Source: Thalassospira australica
GTDB lineage: Bacteria; Pseudomonadota; Alphaproteobacteria; Rhodospirillales; Thalassospiraceae
Direction of reading: 5' to 3'
DNA length: 64,000 nucleotides
NCBI RefSeq assembly: GCF_000763295.1
Contig: NZ_JRJE01000031.1
Location: 248,001 to 312,000 of the forward strand
Shown here piece by piece: positions 17,451-28,348 of the stretch. Position numbers and translations under genes: made by a program. Every line of letters starts with the position of its first letter. Within the stretch, counting starts at the first letter, position 1. Below the pieces are notes generated by a model. That model saw only the letters and a list, made by a program, of their open reading frames with translations. It searched no databases and was not told the origin of the DNA.

Positions 17451-18314
17451 ATGAACGCCAAGCGCGACGACAGCGATAATTCGGAAGACCAGGGTTCGAG
17501 CCACGTAATATCAAAACCGGGCCTTTTTGCCCGCACGCGAGCCTATTTTCTGACCGGCGTGCTTGTCAGTGCGCCTCTTGCCATCACATTCGGCCTCGCT
17601 TGGTGGTTCATCGATTTTGTCGACAGCAAGGTCATCCCGCTGATACCGGCTCATTACAACCCGGAATCCTATCTCCCGGTCGGTTATGAAGAGTATGGCA
17701 TACCGGGATTTGGTCTTTTGGTTGTGCTTGTCTTCATCACCATTGTTGGCTGGTTTACAACCAACTTTGCCGGCCGTGCGCTGATCAAGCTTTATGAACG
17801 CATTCTGGGTCGCATTCCGGCGGTTCGCAGCATCTATAGCGCTATCAAGCAAATTCTTGAGACCGTCCTGGCCAATCAGTCAAATGCCTTTCGTCAGGCT
17901 GTATTACTGGAATATCCGCGCCGCGGGATGTGGGCGATCGGCTTTATCACCGGTGATACAAAAGGTGAAGTTCAACATCTTACCGAAGATACGGTGATCA
18001 ATATCTTCCTGCCAACAACGCCAAACCCAACATCGGGATTTTTGCTGTTTGTTCCCCGACGGGACCTGGTGATCCTTGATATGACCGTCGAGGAAGCGAT
18101 CAAGATGGTGATGTCAGGCGGTATTGTGACGCCACCGGATCGTCGCCCGGTCGAGGAACAGAAGCAGCCAAAGGTTTCTGCAAAAACTTACGAAGACGTC
18201 GATACGCTGCGTGAAAAGGAAAACGTACCGATCCTTGTTTCGCGCGACATTCCGGCACGTATGGAGCCGACAGATCCACAGGAAAAAGACGGCAAAGCAC
18301 ACGAAGACGCATAA
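17451..18314 (+). CDS. DUF502 family inner-membrane protein
   Basis: A 287-residue protein. Two membrane segments lie near residues 31-55 and 84-108, followed by the conserved DUF502 body: 'RIPAVRSIYSAIKQILETV', 'FRQAVLLEYPRRGMWAIGFITG', 'INIFLPTTPNPTSGFLLFVPRRDLVILDMTVEEAIKMVMSGGIV'. A charged tail of about 60 residues after that is not part of the family core and looks disordered. Function is unknown. It converges on recG. A 10-bp stem (CACGAAGACG / CGTCTTCGTG) encloses its stop codon. Confidence 0.88.
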   Translation: MNAKRDDSDNSEDQGSSHVISKPGLFARTRAYFLTGVLVSAPLAITFGLAWWFIDFVDSKVIPLIPAHYNPESYLPVGYEEYGIPGFGLLVVLVFITIVGWFTTNFAGRALIKLYERILGRIPAVRSIYSAIKQILETVLANQSNAFRQAVLLEYPRRGMWAIGFITGDTKGEVQHLTEDTVINIFLPTTPNPTSGFLLFVPRRDLVILDMTVEEAIKMVMSGGIVTPPDRRPVEEQKQPKVSAKTYEDVDTLREKENVPILVSRDIPARMEPTDPQEKDGKAHEDA

Positions 18315-18331
18315 GCGTTATCGTCTTCGTG
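18300..18331 (+). terminator. hairpin spanning the DUF502 gene stop codon
   Basis: A perfect 10-bp inverted repeat CACGAAGACG / CGTCTTCGTG with a 12-nt loop that contains the TAA stop. No T-run follows, so it may protect the 3' end rather than terminate; the real terminator lies 15 nt further on. Confidence 0.45.
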
Positions 18332-18345
18332 ATCCCGCAGATAAA

Positions 18346-18372
18346 AAGGGCGCATCATTATGGTGCGCCCTT
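18346..18372. terminator. bidirectional terminator between DUF502 gene and recG
   Basis: AAGGGCGCA / TGCGCCCTT stem with a 9-nt loop, A-run on the left and T-rich on the right; it lies between two convergent genes. Confidence 0.8.
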
Positions 18373-18378
18373 GGTTGT

Positions 18379-20466
18379 TTATCCTGATCGGAAATAGCGA
18401 ACCGCTTCATCGCGTTCAAAAAGATAAAGCAATAATCGCAAGGCATCCCCGCGCGCCTTTCTAAGGTCCGGGTCACGTTCCACGATCAGGCGCGCATCAT
18501 CACGGGCAATCGCAAGCAAATCGCCGTGTAGTTCAAGGTTGGCCAGCCGGTATTCCTGAAGGCCACTTTGACGCGTGCCAAGAACTTCGCCGGCACCGCG
18601 CAGCTTCAGGTCTTCTTCTGCAATCACGAACCCGTCTTCGGTTTCACGCATGATTTTAAGGCGGGCTTTTGATATCTGCCCAAGCGGATTGCCGTATAAC
18701 AGCAAACAGGTCGAAGCAGCGTCCCCCCGGCCGATCCTGCCGCGGAGCTGGTGAAGTTGAGCCAATCCAAACCGTTCGGAATGTTCGATCACCATAATGG
18801 TGGCTTCTGGCACGTTCACGCCAACCTCGATCACCGTGGTTGCGACAAGGATCGACGTGTCACCATGGGCGAACTTTTCCATGACGTCGTCTTTTTCCTT
18901 GCCCTTCATCTTGCCATGAACAAGGCCAACGCGGGCATCGCCGAACAATTCGACCAGCACGCGATAGCGTTCCTCGGCGGCTTGCAGATCAAGAACTTCG
19001 GAATCTTCGACCAGCGGACAAACCCAATAAATCTTGGTGCCGCTGCGCATCGCGCGACCAATGCCTGAAATGACATCATCTACCTTGTCGATCGGGAGAA
19101 CGCGGGTATCGACAGGTTTACGACCGGGTGGCTTTTCATCAAGGCGGGAAACTTCCATATCCCCGAATGCTGTCAGTGTCAGTGTGCGTGGAATAGGGGT
19201 TGCTGTCATCACCAGCACATCAACAGCCTGACCTTTGCCCGCCAACATCAATCTTTGGTGCACGCCAAAACGGTGCTGTTCGTCAACAACGGCAAAGGCA
19301 AGGTCCTTGAAGACGACATCATCCTGAAACAGCGCATGGGTGCCTACCGCGATTTGAATTTCGCCACTGGCAAAACCTTCAAGGGCCGTTTTGCGTGACT
19401 TGCCCTTGTCCCGGCCAGTCAGGATCGCGCAACTAATGCCGATCTGTTCCAACAGTGGGGAAATGGTTTCAAAATGCTGCCGGGCCAAGATTTCGGTTGG
19501 CGCCATCAAGGCCGCCTGACGACCGCATTCAATGGCATTAAGCATCGCCATCAAGGCCACAACGGTTTTGCCCGATCCGACATCGCCTTGCAGCAGGCGC
19601 AGCATCCGACCTTCGCTGGCCATATCGTCATAGATTTCAGAAAGTGCGCGTTCCTGTGCCCCTGTCATGGCAAAGGGCAGGTTTGCGGCCAATGCTTTGC
19701 GAAGGTGTCCGTCACCCTGTGTAATGCGCCCCCCAAGCGTGCGCACTTTGGCGCGTATCAATGTCAGGGCAAGCTGATTGGCAAGAAGTTCATCATATGC
19801 AAGCCGTTTGCGTGCCGGATGATCCGGTGACAGGTCAGCTTCATCTTGTGGGTTGTGAACTGTGTGCAGAGCTTGGGAAAGACTGGGCCATTTATGGCGC
19901 GCCATCAGGGCAGGGTCATGCCATTCCGGCAGGTCCGGAAGTGTCGCAAGGGCTGCGCGCGTTGCCTTGGTCAATGTCTTGCCGGTGACACCGGCCGACA
20001 TGGGATAGATCGGCTCAACTGTTTGGATTTCTGTGCGTTCCGCCTCTGTGCCGATGCGATCAGGATGGGTGATCTGATATTCGCCGCGATAATGATCAAT
20101 CTTGCCTGAAACAATGCGCTTCTCGCCAACCGGCAGAACATCATTAAGGTATTTGGCGCGCGCATTGAAAAACGCCAGCACAAGCGTCCCACTTTCCGTT
20201 TTACAGACTACGCGATAGGGTCGCCGGCGATTTGGAGGCGGATCGTGTCGTTCGACCCAGACATCCATCGTCACGACAGATCCATCAATGGTTTCCGAAA
20301 GATCGGGCGAAAAGCGGCGGTCGATGATGCCGGATGGCAAATGCCACAGCAGATCCGCAACATGTTCGCCACCGATCAGACGCGCAACCAGCGGCTTTAA
20401 ACGCGGTCCGATGCCGGTCAAAGTATCAATTTCAGCAAAAAGCGGGAACAGGATTTCCGGGCGCAT
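18379..20466 (-). CDS. recG: ATP-dependent DNA helicase RecG
   Basis: A 695-residue helicase that remodels stalled forks and Holliday junctions. The ATG at 20466 gives 'MRPEILFPLFAEIDTLTGIGPRLKPLVARLIGG'; codons further upstream are not conserved in style. Order: N-terminal wedge/OB domain to about 250, helicase core with Walker A GDVGSGKT (about 293-300), motif II DEQH (about 392), 'TATPIPRT', and C-terminal 'QLRGRIGRG'. 'RGAGEVLGTRQSG' near the end is typical of RecG. It is divergent from sdhE-mfd, a common alphaproteobacterial arrangement. Confidence 0.97.
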   Translation of the reverse strand: MRPEILFPLFAEIDTLTGIGPRLKPLVARLIGGEHVADLLWHLPSGIIDRRFSPDLSETIDGSVVTMDVWVERHDPPPNRRRPYRVVCKTESGTLVLAFFNARAKYLNDVLPVGEKRIVSGKIDHYRGEYQITHPDRIGTEAERTEIQTVEPIYPMSAGVTGKTLTKATRAALATLPDLPEWHDPALMARHKWPSLSQALHTVHNPQDEADLSPDHPARKRLAYDELLANQLALTLIRAKVRTLGGRITQGDGHLRKALAANLPFAMTGAQERALSEIYDDMASEGRMLRLLQGDVGSGKTVVALMAMLNAIECGRQAALMAPTEILARQHFETISPLLEQIGISCAILTGRDKGKSRKTALEGFASGEIQIAVGTHALFQDDVVFKDLAFAVVDEQHRFGVHQRLMLAGKGQAVDVLVMTATPIPRTLTLTAFGDMEVSRLDEKPPGRKPVDTRVLPIDKVDDVISGIGRAMRSGTKIYWVCPLVEDSEVLDLQAAEERYRVLVELFGDARVGLVHGKMKGKEKDDVMEKFAHGDTSILVATTVIEVGVNVPEATIMVIEHSERFGLAQLHQLRGRIGRGDAASTCLLLYGNPLGQISKARLKIMRETEDGFVIAEEDLKLRGAGEVLGTRQSGLQEYRLANLELHGDLLAIARDDARLIVERDPDLRKARGDALRLLLYLFERDEAVRYFRSG

Positions 20467-20693
20467 GTCGGTTTTCGTTGAAACTTTTGATGAGAACGTT
20501 AATAGAACAATTGCGTTTATGGCGTGGGTATACAACAAAAGTATCGTGCGACAACCATCAAGTCATCATTTGATGCAAAATGACCCGATCACATCATGGA
20601 CCCGTAAGGTGTTTTGCCGTACAAACCATGCCACAGAACAGGCTGTTGCACCCATCCCGCCGGGTGCTGCAAAGGAAGTCAGGAGATCGTAGA

Positions 20694-20966
20694 ATGACCG
20701 ATACACCTTCGGATATTGAAATGCGCCGCAAGAAACTGCTTTTCCGCGGCAGTCATCGTGGCACAAAGGAAAATGATATCCTGATGGGCCGCTTCATGGA
20801 CAAGCATCTGGCAACCCTGACCGAAGAACAGCTTGATACATTCGAAACCCTTATCAACGAAGTGCCTGATGCCGATTTCTTTAAATGGGCAACGGGTAAG
20901 GAAGCCGCGCCTGCGCAGTATGACAGTGACGTTCTGCGCATGATCCGGGAACTCAGCAACGCCTGA
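20694..20966 (+). CDS. sdhE: succinate dehydrogenase flavinylation factor SdhE
   Basis: A 90-residue protein of the SdhE/YgfY/Sdh5 family, which helps attach FAD to SdhA. The RGxxE motif is present as RGTKE in 'RRKKLLFRGSHRGTKENDILMGRF', and 'LTEEQLDTFETLINEVPDADFFKWATG' covers the rest of the fold. AGGAG 8 nt before the ATG sets the start. It stands 7 nt before mfd and opposite recG. Confidence 0.93.
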   Translation: MTDTPSDIEMRRKKLLFRGSHRGTKENDILMGRFMDKHLATLTEEQLDTFETLINEVPDADFFKWATGKEAAPAQYDSDVLRMIRELSNA

Positions 20967-20973
20967 TAAGACA

Positions 20974-23900
20974 TTGAACAAAATCAAAACAATCATATCG
21001 ACCAATGGTCGAAAACGGGTCGGCGGTGTTCCGGAAGGGGCAGATGCGCTTATTTTACGTGAACTTCTCGAAGCCGCTGGTAAAAACCAGACCGTGCTGC
21101 ATATCGCACGTGATGACAAGCGCATGGCACAACTTGCCGAGGCTCTGCAATTCTTTGCAGGTGAAATAGAAGTCCTCACCCTGCCTGCGTGGGATTGCCT
21201 TCCGTATGACCGGGTCTCGCCAATTACAGAAGTCACGTCCCGTCGCGTTGAAACGCTGACGACGTTGGCAGATGGTAAAGACTCACGCCTCGGAAACGGC
21301 CGGATTGTTCTGACGACTGCCGCGGCGGCGATGCAGCGTGTGCCAACAGTCGAGGTCATGCGCAAAGGGAAACTGGCGTTCAAAGCCGGTAGCGAATACG
21401 ACCGTGCAGACCTGACCGCGTATTTTGAGCGCATGGGTTATAACCGTGCTGAACAGGTTATGGAACCGGGTGACTACGCGGTGCGGGGCGATATCGTTGA
21501 TATCTTTGCGCCGGGCATGAAAGAGCCTGTCAGGCTTGACTTCTTTGGTGACGAAATCGAAAGCATCCGCCGTTTTGATGTCGAAACCCAGCGCACGGTC
21601 GGCAAGGTAAAGGAAATCTCCCTTCTGCCGGTGGGGGAAGTCTATCTGGATCCGGACAGCATTTCGCGGTTCCGCGGCAGTTACCGTGAACTGTTTGGCG
21701 CAGTGTCGCAAACTGATCCGCTTTATGAGTCGATCTCGAACGGCCTGAAATATGGTGGCATGGAACATTGGTTGCCCTTGTTCCATGACGGGCTTGATAC
21801 GATCTTTGCCTATTTGCCGGAAACCGTGGTCAGTCTTGATCATCAATATGGCGAGGTGATTGAAAATCGTCTTGAGATGATCGACGATTACTATCAGGCG
21901 CGCCTTAATATCAAGGGTGGCGGGCTTTCCGGCGACAACGTTTATAAGCCGGTCCCACCGGAGCGGCTTTATCTGGATCAAGCGGAATTTGACCGCATGT
22001 TGTCAGACCGACCGGTTCTGGAATTCTCGCCCTATTATGATGACGAGAACCCGGAACGCGGGATTTATGATCTTGGGGCGCGGGCAGGGCGTGATTTTGG
22101 CGATGTGCGTGCACGGGCTGACACCAACCTTTACGAAGAATTACGCGATTTCATCACGACCCAGCGTGGCAAGGAAAACCAGGTCGTCATTGCGGCCTAT
22201 TCCGATGGATCTCGTGACCGGATGGTATCGCTTCTGCGTGAACATGGCGTTGGCAAGGTCGTTACCTGTGAATGTTGGGAAGACATCACTGATGACCTGA
22301 CCCATCAGCATGTCGGTGTCGTTATCCTTGACATCGAACGTGGCTTTCGCCGCGAAGGTCTTTGGTTCGTTACTGAACAGGATATTCTCGGCGACCGGAT
22401 GAGCCGCCCGGGTGGACGCCGCCGCAAGGCGGATAATTTCCTGCGCGAAGCATCCGAAATTTCTGACGGCGATCTTGTCGTTCATCTGGAACATGGGATT
22501 GGCCGTTATCTGGGCCTGAAAACGGTGACCGCCGGGGATGCGCCCCATGACTGCCTTGAACTTGAATATGACGGCGGTGACAAACTGTTTGTTCCAGTCG
22601 AGAATATTGAAGTTCTGTCGCGCTATGGCTCGGACGAGGGCATATCGATCCTTGATAAGCTTGGCGGTGTTGCCTGGCAGGCCCGGAAGGCCAAGCTGCG
22701 TGAACGTATCCGCGATATGGCAGGCAAGCTGATCAAGGTTGCCGCCCAGCGTCACTTACGCAAAGGTGCTACGCTTCAGGCACCGGAAGGCAGCTATGAT
22801 GAATTCTGCGCCGGTTTCCCATTCGCCGAGACAGAGGACCAGGCACGTGCCATTCGTGACACGCTTGATGATTTGGCAGCAGGCAAGCCAATGGATCGGC
22901 TTGTTTGCGGTGATGTCGGGTTTGGCAAGACTGAAGTCGCCATGCGGGCGGCCTTTGCTGCCGTGATGTCGGGCAAACAGGTGGCTGTTGTTGCGCCAAC
23001 CACATTGTTGTGCCGCCAGCATTACCTGAATTTCAAGGAACGGTTTGAAGGTTTGCCAGTTCGGGTTGAACAATTGTCACGTCTGGTGACGGGCAAGAAT
23101 GCCAAGCTGGTAAAAGAGAACATTGAAAGCGGTCATGTTGATATCGTTTGTGGCACGCATGCGCTTCTGGGGAACGGGGTCCATTTCAAGGATCTGGGCC
23201 TGCTGATTGTTGATGAAGAGCAGCATTTCGGCGTCAAACACAAGGAACGTTTGAAAGAGCTGAAATCAGACGTTCACGTCTTGACCCTGACCGCCACGCC
23301 GATCCCACGAACGTTGCAACTGGCGCTGACCGGGGTCAAGGAACTGTCGATCATTGCGACACCGCCGGTCGACCGTTTGGCCGTGCGCACCTACATCACG
23401 CCATATGATCCGGTTGTTGTCCGCGAAGCCATTTTGCGCGAACGCCATCGTGGCGGACAGATTTTCTATGTCTGCCCACGTGTCAATGAACTTGGCCGGG
23501 TTGCCAAAGAACTCGAAGCGCTTGTGCCGGAAATCAAGTTTGACGTGGCACACGGTCAAATGGGTGCGCGTGACCTTGAACAGGTGATGACTGACTTTAC
23601 CGATCGCAAGTTTGACCTGTTGCTGGCGACGAACATCATTGAATCGGGTATCGATGTACCCAATGCCAATACAATGATCATTCACCGTGCCGATATGTTT
23701 GGTTTGGCGCAGCTTTATCAGTTGCGCGGTCGTATCGGGCGGTCAAAGCAGCGCGCCTATGCTTATATGACGTTGCCGAACGGCAAGAAATTGACGGCAA
23801 CCGCGCTCAAGCGCCTTGAAGTCATGCAGACACTCGACAGTCTTGGCGCCGGGTTCAATCTTGCCAGTCATGATCTTGATATTCGCGGGGCAGGCAATCT

Positions 23901-24471
23901 GCTGGGTGAAGAGCAATCAGGCCATATCAAGGAAGTCGGGATTGAACTGTATCAACAGATGATCGAAGAGGCCGTGGCAGAAGCCAAAGGCGAAATCGAT
24001 GCATCTGAAGAAGCAAGCTTCGTTCCGCAAATTAATATTGGCATGCCGGTTTTGATTCCGGATCGTTATGTGCCTGATCTTGGGGTGCGCCTTGGCCTGT
24101 ATCGCCGTATTTCCGAATTGCGATCGCGCGAAGAAGTTGACCAGTTTGCCGCTGAAATGATTGACCGGTTTGGCAAGCTACCCAAGGAAGTTGAAAACCT
24201 GCTTGATGTGGTCACGATCAAACAATGGTGTCGTGTCGCCAATATCGAGAAGCTTGATGCCGGACCGAAAGGTGCGCTGATTACGCTTCGAAACAACGAG
24301 TTTCCGAACCCGGGAGGCTTGATCGGATTTATCCAGCAACAGGTTGGCGTGGCCCGCCTGCGCCCGGATCACAAAATCGTCTATGCTGCAGGCTGGGATG
24401 GCCCAACAGACCGTCTTGAAGGGCTTAAGCGGCTTATAAAAAGACTGTCTGATATTGCAGTCAAAACATAA
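20974..24471 (+). CDS. mfd: transcription-repair coupling factor Mfd
   Basis: A 1165-residue translocase that removes stalled RNA polymerase and recruits UvrA. The start is a TTG without a strong ribosome site, 7 nt after sdhE, which suggests translational coupling. Order: UvrB-like module (1-350), RNA-polymerase-interacting CarD-like domain with '[17 protein letters not shown]' (about 497-513), Walker A GDVGFGKT (about 647), DEEQ box (about 746), '[16 protein letters not shown]', '[16 protein letters not shown]', '[15 protein letters not shown]', and the C-terminal TRCF domain. Full length for the family. Confidence 0.97.
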   Translation: MNKIKTIISTNGRKRVGGVPEGADALILRELLEAAGKNQTVLHIARDDKRMAQLAEALQFFAGEIEVLTLPAWDCLPYDRVSPITEVTSRRVETLTTLADGKDSRLGNGRIVLTTAAAAMQRVPTVEVMRKGKLAFKAGSEYDRADLTAYFERMGYNRAEQVMEPGDYAVRGDIVDIFAPGMKEPVRLDFFGDEIESIRRFDVETQRTVGKVKEISLLPVGEVYLDPDSISRFRGSYRELFGAVSQTDPLYESISNGLKYGGMEHWLPLFHDGLDTIFAYLPETVVSLDHQYGEVIENRLEMIDDYYQARLNIKGGGLSGDNVYKPVPPERLYLDQAEFDRMLSDRPVLEFSPYYDDENPERGIYDLGARAGRDFGDVRARADTNLYEELRDFITTQRGKENQVVIAAYSDGSRDRMVSLLREHGVGKVVTCECWEDITDDLTHQHVGVVILDIERGFRREGLWFVTEQDILGDRMSRPGGRRRKADNFLREASEISDGDLVVHLEHGIGRYLGLKTVTAGDAPHDCLELEYDGGDKLFVPVENIEVLSRYGSDEGISILDKLGGVAWQARKAKLRERIRDMAGKLIKVAAQRHLRKGATLQAPEGSYDEFCAGFPFAETEDQARAIRDTLDDLAAGKPMDRLVCGDVGFGKTEVAMRAAFAAVMSGKQVAVVAPTTLLCRQHYLNFKERFEGLPVRVEQLSRLVTGKNAKLVKENIESGHVDIVCGTHALLGNGVHFKDLGLLIVDEEQHFGVKHKERLKELKSDVHVLTLTATPIPRTLQLALTGVKELSIIATPPVDRLAVRTYITPYDPVVVREAILRERHRGGQIFYVCPRVNELGRVAKELEALVPEIKFDVAHGQMGARDLEQVMTDFTDRKFDLLLATNIIESGIDVPNANTMIIHRADMFGLAQLYQLRGRIGRSKQRAYAYMTLPNGKKLTATALKRLEVMQTLDSLGAGFNLASHDLDIRGAGNLLGEEQSGHIKEVGIELYQQMIEEAVAEAKGEIDASEEASFVPQINIGMPVLIPDRYVPDLGVRLGLYRRISELRSREEVDQFAAEMIDRFGKLPKEVENLLDVVTIKQWCRVANIEKLDAGPKGALITLRNNEFPNPGGLIGFIQQQVGVARLRPDHKIVYAAGWDGPTDRLEGLKRLIKRLSDIAVKT

Positions 24472-24474
24472 AGA

Positions 24475-24507
24475 AAAGGCGGGTAACAAATTGTTATCCC
24501 GCCTTTT
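24475..24507. terminator. bidirectional terminator between mfd and DsbA-like gene
   Basis: GGCGGGTAACAA pairs with TTGTTATCCCGCC with a single bulge; AAAA precedes and TTTTTT follows, serving both convergent genes. Confidence 0.9.
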
Positions 24508-24529
24508 TTGGATTCCCATGCATCGCAGA

Positions 24530-25183
24530 TCAAGCCGGAGTTTCTTCCTGCCGTGCAAGACGGATCATGCGTTGTAAAATATCAGGTTCCTGCGCCCCCG
24601 ACAGGGCATGACGACTGTTAAACAGGAAGCACGGCACACCGGTAACACCCATCTGATGAGCAACACGGTTTTCCTGTCCGACAAAATCACGGTCCATATC
24701 ACCGGCCAGATATTCAAGAATTTCGGTTCGGTCTTCTCCGTGCCGCACAGCAATTTCAGCCAGAAGTTCCAAGTCGCCGATATCCTGACCTTCAAGGAAG
24801 TAGGCAACAAACAAATCTTCAACCAATGCGTTGCCAACAGCCGGGCGCTCCGCACAAACCTTATAGATCAACCGATGTGAGTCAGTTGAATCCGGTGTAA
24901 CCTTGATCTGATCGAACTTAAACGGAATGCCAACAGCCGCACCCGCGTCTTCAATGGCCTTGTAGACCCGCTCAGCACTTTCTGATCCACCGAACTTGGC
25001 TGACAGATACAATTTGCGGTCAATACCGCCACTGGGCATATCGGGGTTCAGCAGGAACGGGCGCCAATGGATGATCATGTTGTCGAGCTTTTCGCGCGAC
25101 AAAGCCTTTTCCAGCCGCTTCTTGCCGATATAGCACCACGGACAAATCGTATCGACGATTGCCTCGATCCTGATGGGGGACAT
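24530..25183 (-). CDS. DsbA-family oxidoreductase (FrnE-like)
   Basis: A 217-residue cytoplasmic thioredoxin-fold protein. The active site is C14-P-W-C17 in 'IEAIVDTICPWCYIGKKRLEKAL', and the cis-proline loop is 'GVTGVPCFLFNSRHALSGAQ', both typical of the FrnE/2-hydroxychromene isomerase-like branch of DsbA. No signal peptide is visible. An in-frame ATG at 25228, overlapping the deoB stop, would add 15 residues; I prefer the later start because the family begins near 'MSPIRIEAIVD'. It is the last gene of deoC-deoB-dsbA. Confidence 0.88.
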   Translation of the reverse strand: MSPIRIEAIVDTICPWCYIGKKRLEKALSREKLDNMIIHWRPFLLNPDMPSGGIDRKLYLSAKFGGSESAERVYKAIEDAGAAVGIPFKFDQIKVTPDSTDSHRLIYKVCAERPAVGNALVEDLFVAYFLEGQDIGDLELLAEIAVRHGEDRTEILEYLAGDMDRDFVGQENRVAHQMGVTGVPCFLFNSRHALSGAQEPDILQRMIRLARQEETPA

Positions 25184-25220
25184 GGAAGGTTCACTTTGTC
25201 CTAACGGCCAATTCATTCGA

Positions 25221-26444
25221 TTATCCATTCAAAAAAGACGTACCAACTGCCAATGGCACGATCCCAAGGTGATCGGCAACCGTTTGTCCGATATCGGCAA
25301 AGGTATCACGCAAACCAAACGGGCCCGGCGCAATCGCCGGCCCAAAGGCGAGAATGGGCACGAACTCGCGCGTATGGTCATTCCCGCGCCAAGTTGGATC
25401 ACACCCGTGATCAGCAGTGATAATCACCAGATCACCGGGTTTAAGTGCTTCGCGCAACTCGGGGATACGTTTGTCGAATTCCTCAAGCGCATTGGCATAA
25501 CCAACGACATCACGACGGTGACCGTATTCCATGTCGAAGTCCACCAGGTTGGTGAACACAATACTGTTATCAGGTGCTTCGGCGATTTCGTTCATCATCG
25601 CGTCAAATAACGCCATGTTACCAGATGCCTTGACCTTTTTTGCGATCCCGCGATGGGCATAGATATCTGCAATCTTACCAACAGAAATCACAGTACCGCC
25701 GGCTCCGCTAAACTGATCAAGCAGCGTTGGTTTATGCGGCGGAACGGCAATATCGCGCCGGTTGGACGTCCGTTTGAACTCAGCAGGGGTTTCACCCACA
25801 AATGGACGGGCAATCACGCGACCGATATTGTATGGCTCAACCAGTTTGAAGGCGATCTCGCAAACCTCGTAAAGTCGATCCAGCCCAAAATGTTCTTCGT
25901 GTGCAGCAATCTGAAAAACGCTGTCGGCCGAGGTATAGCAAATCGGCTTGCCGGTTTTGATATGTTCTTCCCCAAGCTCAGCAATGATCGTTGTACCTGA
26001 TGCGTGACAGTTGGCCAGGATACCGGGCAATTTGGCCTGTTCAATCAGGGCATCGGTGAGTTCTGCCGGGAAGGTTGGCACGGTCTGAGGAAAATATCCC
26101 CAATCGAAATCAACCGGCACACCAGCAATTTCCCAATGGCCGCTTGGGGTGTCCTTGCCGCGCGATATCTCCTTGGCATGGCCGAATGCACCGACCATTG
26201 CCCCGCCGTGATCAAGCCCGGGTGGGACACGCCCCGTTGCATCCCTTGCAGCTTCGCCTAGGCCAAGTGCGACCATGTTCGGCACATTAAGCGGCCCGCT
26301 GCGTATATCGCTATCCGCCAATCCCTTCGCGCAATGCTCCGCGATATGGCCCAGTGTATCTGAACCCTGATCGCCAAACTTCGCGGCATCCGGTGCCGAT
26401 CCAATTCCAAAACTGTCTGCAACGATGATGATGGCACGTGCCAT
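25221..26444 (-). CDS. deoB: phosphopentomutase
   Basis: A 407-residue alkaline-phosphatase-fold mutase that interconverts (deoxy)ribose 1- and 5-phosphates. Metal-site segments are clear: '[16 protein letters not shown]' at the start, '[13 protein letters not shown]' near 95-107, '[10 protein letters not shown]', and '[20 protein letters not shown]' near 345. With deoC 60 nt upstream on the same strand it forms the lower part of deoxynucleoside catabolism. No deoA or deoD lies in the window. Confidence 0.96.
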   Translation of the reverse strand: MARAIIIVADSFGIGSAPDAAKFGDQGSDTLGHIAEHCAKGLADSDIRSGPLNVPNMVALGLGEAARDATGRVPPGLDHGGAMVGAFGHAKEISRGKDTPSGHWEIAGVPVDFDWGYFPQTVPTFPAELTDALIEQAKLPGILANCHASGTTIIAELGEEHIKTGKPICYTSADSVFQIAAHEEHFGLDRLYEVCEIAFKLVEPYNIGRVIARPFVGETPAEFKRTSNRRDIAVPPHKPTLLDQFSGAGGTVISVGKIADIYAHRGIAKKVKASGNMALFDAMMNEIAEAPDNSIVFTNLVDFDMEYGHRRDVVGYANALEEFDKRIPELREALKPGDLVIITADHGCDPTWRGNDHTREFVPILAFGPAIAPGPFGLRDTFADIGQTVADHLGIVPLAVGTSFLNG

Positions 26445-26504
26445 TAATGTAATCCTTCAAACCTGATCTCGGGTACTCGCCTTACCCGCAGATAGTCACA
26501 AATT

Positions 26505-27338
26505 CTAGTAGTTGCCAGTCGGACCGGCAGTGCCATCAGATGAAACACCGCATGTTTCAAGCAATGCTGTCAAAACACCACTTGCGCCAAAGCGGAAGGT
26601 TTCCGGTTTGGCCCAGCCATCACCCATGATGTGGTCGGCAAGTGCGATATACAGGGCCGCATCTTCGGTGGTTTTAACGCCGCCCGATGCCTTGAACCCG
26701 GCCTCAATGCCATCTTCATCGCGTGCGTCGCGAATGGCGGTTAACATTGCAACGGCGGCTTCCGGTGTCGCGCCGACGGGAACTTTTCCTGTCGATGTCT
26801 TCACAAAGTTCGCACCATGTTTGATGGCAAGGCGGGCAGCTTCATAAACCTTTGTCAGATCATCAAACGCGCCACTTTCAAGGATTACTTTCATGGTGGT
26901 CATTGAACCACATGCCATACGCGTGGCGTCCAGAACGTCTGCTGCGATGGCCGTGTCACCAGCAATAAAATCCTTGTAGGGCAAAACAACGTCAATCTCA
27001 TCAGCACCTTTGGAGACGAAGTTGGCGGTCTCGTCACCAACACGCTGCGCGTTCGTGCCACCGTCAGGGAAGTTCACGACCGTCGCCGTCTTCACGCCCG
27101 ATTGCCCAAGCGCACGCCAGGACGTTTCAATGAACGGGCCATAAACACATACAGCAGCAGTGTTTCCCGCCGGGGTTTGTGCCCGCTTGCAAAGGGCTTC
27201 AATGACCTCTTGCGTGTCATCATCGTTCAAACTGGTCAAATCCAGAACAGAAATGGCGCGGCGCGCGGTATCCGCATCTGCCACAGCCTTATCCTTGGCA
27301 GCAGAAATAATCTCGGAGACGGATTTCGGATCAAACAT
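26505..27338 (-). CDS. deoC: deoxyribose-phosphate aldolase
   Basis: A 277-residue class I aldolase that splits deoxyribose-5-phosphate into acetaldehyde and glyceraldehyde-3-phosphate. The Schiff-base lysine lies in 'ANFVKTSTGKVPVGAT' and the second lysine in 'GFKASGGVKTTEDA'. 'EIDVVLPYKDFIAGD' is the other conserved strand. The ATG at 27338 has AAGGA 7 nt upstream; the TTG before it is unlikely. It leads the deoC-deoB-dsbA unit. Confidence 0.95.
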   Translation of the reverse strand: MFDPKSVSEIISAAKDKAVADADTARRAISVLDLTSLNDDDTQEVIEALCKRAQTPAGNTAAVCVYGPFIETSWRALGQSGVKTATVVNFPDGGTNAQRVGDETANFVSKGADEIDVVLPYKDFIAGDTAIAADVLDATRMACGSMTTMKVILESGAFDDLTKVYEAARLAIKHGANFVKTSTGKVPVGATPEAAVAMLTAIRDARDEDGIEAGFKASGGVKTTEDAALYIALADHIMGDGWAKPETFRFGASGVLTALLETCGVSSDGTAGPTGNY

Positions 27339-27601
27339 CAAGCATTCCTTGCAATGCGCGGTGCGCAGTTAGGGTCGGTAGGTCATCAAGCCAATGCGGT
27401 GACAACAAGTGGCACTGAAAATAAAACGGATCAATCAATCGCACAGAAAGGTATCCAACCTTGTTCCCGCAATCAATCGATCCGTCTCAAAACACAGTTT
27501 CAATCAGAATATGGAAACTTCCAAACGGACTGTTGCTTGCAACCGTGTGTTTTGGTCGCGGCACCATTCCCCAATTTGTCGTCTATGGAATTTTTCGCGG
27601 G

Positions 27602-28345
27602 TCAGGGAACAACAGGTTTGGCCTTTGTTTGCACGTTGTCAGCACGCTTGTCGCTTCGACGAAGGTACTTTTCGATTGCCTTGAAGGCCAGTGTCAGGCT
27701 GTAGACAATGATCAGATAAATCACTGCCGCCGAGATGAAGGCTTCATAGGGCAGGGCGGTTCTTGCGACAATTTTGCGGGCTGCGCCGGTCAATTCAATC
27801 AAGGTTACGGTCGATGCAAGCGATGTTGCCTTGAGTGTGAAAATGACATCGTTGGTATACGCAGGCCAGATCATTTGCCACATGCGCGGGAAAATGATCC
27901 TGCGATATGTCGTAAACGGGCTCATGCCGCATGCGCGTGCGGCTTCCACTTCGCCATTTGGAACGTTCTGAATGCCACCTCGCATGATTTCAGCAACATA
28001 GGCCGCGGTGTTCAAAACAAACGTTAAAAGACAATACCAATATGGGTCGCGCAGATATGCCCAAGACCAGTGATCTTGAATACCATCAATATCGGCAACA
28101 AGTTGACCAACACCATAGTACATCATGAACAGCTGGCCGATCAGCGGCGTTCCACGAAAAAGATAGATAAAACCAAAGGGAACGGCTTGCACCCAGACAT
28201 TTTTAGAAACACGGGCCACAGCAAGCGGGATAGCCAGTATCGTGCCAAGCACAACCGATATCGCCAGAAGCTGTATGGTCAAAAGAAAACCACGCCACAG
28301 CCACACGTCGTATTTTGTCAGGACATAGATGAAATCTTCAAACAT
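27602..28345 (-). CDS. hisM: basic amino-acid ABC permease, HisM type
   Basis: A 247-residue permease of the polar amino-acid family with about five membrane segments. Recognisable blocks are 'FGFIYLFRGTPLIGQLFMMYYG' and the coupling loop 'NVPNGEVEAARACGMSPFTTYRRIIFPRMW'. Last gene of the hisP-receptor-hisQ-hisM operon, 3 nt after hisQ. The next 260 bases toward deoC contain no gene. Confidence 0.88.
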   Translation of the reverse strand: MFEDFIYVLTKYDVWLWRGFLLTIQLLAISVVLGTILAIPLAVARVSKNVWVQAVPFGFIYLFRGTPLIGQLFMMYYGVGQLVADIDGIQDHWSWAYLRDPYWYCLLTFVLNTAAYVAEIMRGGIQNVPNGEVEAARACGMSPFTTYRRIIFPRMWQMIWPAYTNDVIFTLKATSLASTVTLIELTGAARKIVARTALPYEAFISAAVIYLIIVYSLTLAFKAIEKYLRRSDKRADNVQTKAKPVVP

Positions 28346-28348
28346 GTT

